Shown here in pieces: positions 15,701 through 15,983 of a DNA stretch of 15,983 nucleotides. The notes beneath the pieces were generated by a model that was not told where the DNA came from, searched no databases, and saw nothing but the letters and a program-made list of their open reading frames with translations. The stretch spans positions 1 through 15,983 of the forward strand of contig JAEWJV010000576.1 in NCBI GenBank assembly GCA_023386395.1, in the 5' to 3' direction. The number at the start of each line of letters is the position of its first letter. The stretch's first letter is position 1. This stretch comes from Bacteroidota bacterium (lineage in GTDB: Bacteria; Bacteroidota; Bacteroidia; Chitinophagales; Chitinophagaceae). Both the position numbers and the translations under genes were made by a program.

Positions 15701-15983
15701 CATTAATAGCGTCAATAAAAATAACTATTCGTGATCTTTCACTTTCCGCTTTTGCATTTAATGCGCCAAGAAAAATAAACTCATCGAGCTGATTTTTTCT
15801 AAGTTGATTTTGCAAAATTTGAGTCCATGGCATGTCTGAATTGGTAAAGTTTTCACCCAACAATAGCAAGCTGTTTTGGTTTCTATTTTTTCTGCGACCA
15901 ACAATATCAGCTAAAAGATGCGACTTGCCTGTTCCGGCATTTCCCGTAAGCATTAAAATTGGTCTATTGGCTAATTTACATGT
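12732..15983 (-). CDS. Giant P-loop NTPase, STAND/NLR-like (N-terminus beyond window)
   Basis: 1083 residues are visible and the frame stays open to the right edge, so the true start and any N-terminal domain lie outside. The in-frame ATG at 15953 is only six residues ahead of the P-loop and is not a credible start; TCKLANRPIL is read before it. Counting from that Met: Walker A GNAGTGKSHL at 4-13, Walker B IVIFIDAINEG at 76-86, a sensor-like VISVRTSFEE at about 112-121, a helical NTPase lid and then a long helical region to about 600. A basic Lys/Pro linker (KKVRPPYKSKKLPTRLPS) follows. The last 350-400 residues are rich in Trp and Tyr (ERIGKKYQWI, SAQWWFHYKYAPWNM, WSVVGEKQFLGNY). Such proteins include bacterial NLR-like antiphage sensors (Avs and relatives). 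I cannot name the exact family. Confidence 0.75.
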   Translation of the reverse strand, partial: TCKLANRPILMLTGNAGTGKSHLLADIVGRRKNRNQNSLLLLGENFTNSDMPWTQILQNQLRKNQLDEFIFLGALNAKAESERSRIVIFIDAINEGNGRKIWPKRLKSFINSFEKYPWLALVISVRTSFEELIAPKKEIGEDIISRVSHRGFEGVEYAATKRFFDYYRIIQPSSPLLNPEFQNPLFLKLFCKSISDRGLHEIPPGFEGITAIVDSFLESINLKLARPEELDYDDKLPLVKMLVEELLLKMVEKGKDHVKYIEADKIANSVFREACNNSEPFLKRLISEGVLNDDLFWDDSGTHYDVVYFAYQRFQDHLTVSLLLDKYLDKKQPELSFKKGKLHDLIKDDYATHVNQNLVDALAIQVPERTGKELFEVAPHTKLYYSVAEAFVQSLTWRKHDTIGNSAKDYVNEVIVHDDSLNDYFIGVCILSSMKPGFYFNAERLHIYLSNFSLSERDAQWTVWLQDKYDDDKSNSNSVKRLIDFAWNIETEQAQINDESLLLGCITLGWFLTSANRYLRDAATKGLVCLLQHRIHLIQPLLKKFENVNDFYVIERLYAAAYGSVLRAKKTDALITLTEYIYRTMFNHKEVVPHILLRDYARGIIEYTIYLKYKPKIDIKKVRPPYKSKKLPTRLPSINTIDKKHKPKKDSGNYGKNNWGSTAILDSMTTEYGRGTARYGDFGRYTFQRAFSDWNINYDRLSNHAVDLIFKLGYDPALFSEFDSRQGSGRSSGHKERIGKKYQWIVFYQLLARVSDYFKLIDESSLGRRKKTIAYDGPWYPYIRDIDPTTLIKETYAERYVDEYSAQWWFHYKYAPWNMQHTDWISNRADLPLPENILEVCDENGEQWLWLEIHPEWGEKEPLGEDRWDSKRKRLWYQMRSYLVQKDDILKLKRFLQRNFHRGELPEARSMYTIFDKEYYWSPAFNFFNKINYRGGSWVELTDKSNKVIAKVHRTAEYYNWEEEYDCSKKSAIQYYKPVQLLQQALNLTFSKQEGELINDAGKLICFDPSVNNRGISGLLIRKKELLAWLEKENLVLVWSVVGEKQFLGNYRIVSGERSRLNVSGFYILNDVKINGQLYFKEE

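Noticed and set aside
15951..15953. ATG at 15953 as the start of the giant NTPase
   Set aside because: It lies immediately before the Walker A motif, where a beta strand must precede, and the frame stays open upstream to the window edge with sensible residues (LANRPIL).
1..15983. CRISPR arrays, rRNA, tRNA or insertion sequences
   Set aside because: No regularly spaced repeats, no structural RNA signatures and no transposase-like protein could be seen on either strand.

Overview
The window looks like chromosomal DNA of a Bacteroidota bacterium, most likely a Chitinophagales/Sphingobacteriales-type environmental species. The evidence is a SusC/SusD outer-membrane nutrient-uptake pair with a FecR-type anti-sigma factor, an ECF sigma factor of the Bacteroidetes-expansion type, several promoters that fit the Bacteroidetes TTG-N19/20-TAnnTTTG pattern, and few Shine-Dalgarno sequences. 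The family-level placement is inference.

Layout: (1) 1-6161, minus strand: fecR, then a SusC-like TonB-dependent receptor with an N-terminal STN signalling domain, then a SusD-like lipoprotein whose last residues lie beyond the left edge. This is a regulated glycan or other polymer uptake operon. (2) 6162-8868: small accessory genes. These are a secreted hypothetical protein, a probably frameshifted two-helix membrane microprotein, a small protein resembling a family common in Bacteroidota phages and mobile DNA, and a RES/Xre toxin-antitoxin pair. (3) 8869-10578, plus strand: a large protein that joins an N6-adenine-type DNA methyltransferase to a C-terminal PD-(D/E)XK nuclease-like domain, divergent from the toxin-antitoxin operon. 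(4) 10786-11352, minus strand: an ECF sigma factor. (5) 11518-12631: three small XRE-type DNA-binding proteins, two in an overlapping plus-strand operon and one convergent to them. (6) 12732-15983, minus strand: a very large P-loop NTPase of STAND/NLR-like character whose N-terminus is cut off by the right edge.

Reading the parts together: in Bacteroidota the ECF sigma gene normally sits directly upstream of fecR and susCD on the same strand. Here sigma and fecR are on the same strand and in the right order, but are separated by about 4.6 kb holding a toxin-antitoxin pair and a methyltransferase-nuclease fusion. I infer that accessory (defence-type) DNA was inserted into an ancestral sigma-fecR-susC-susD unit. 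The sequence beyond the sigma gene (XRE regulators plus STAND NTPase) is also defence-like, so the nutrient operon appears embedded in or next to a defence island. The most interesting candidates are the STAND-type NTPase with its Trp/Tyr-rich C-terminal half and attendant XRE proteins, and the single-chain methyltransferase-nuclease.
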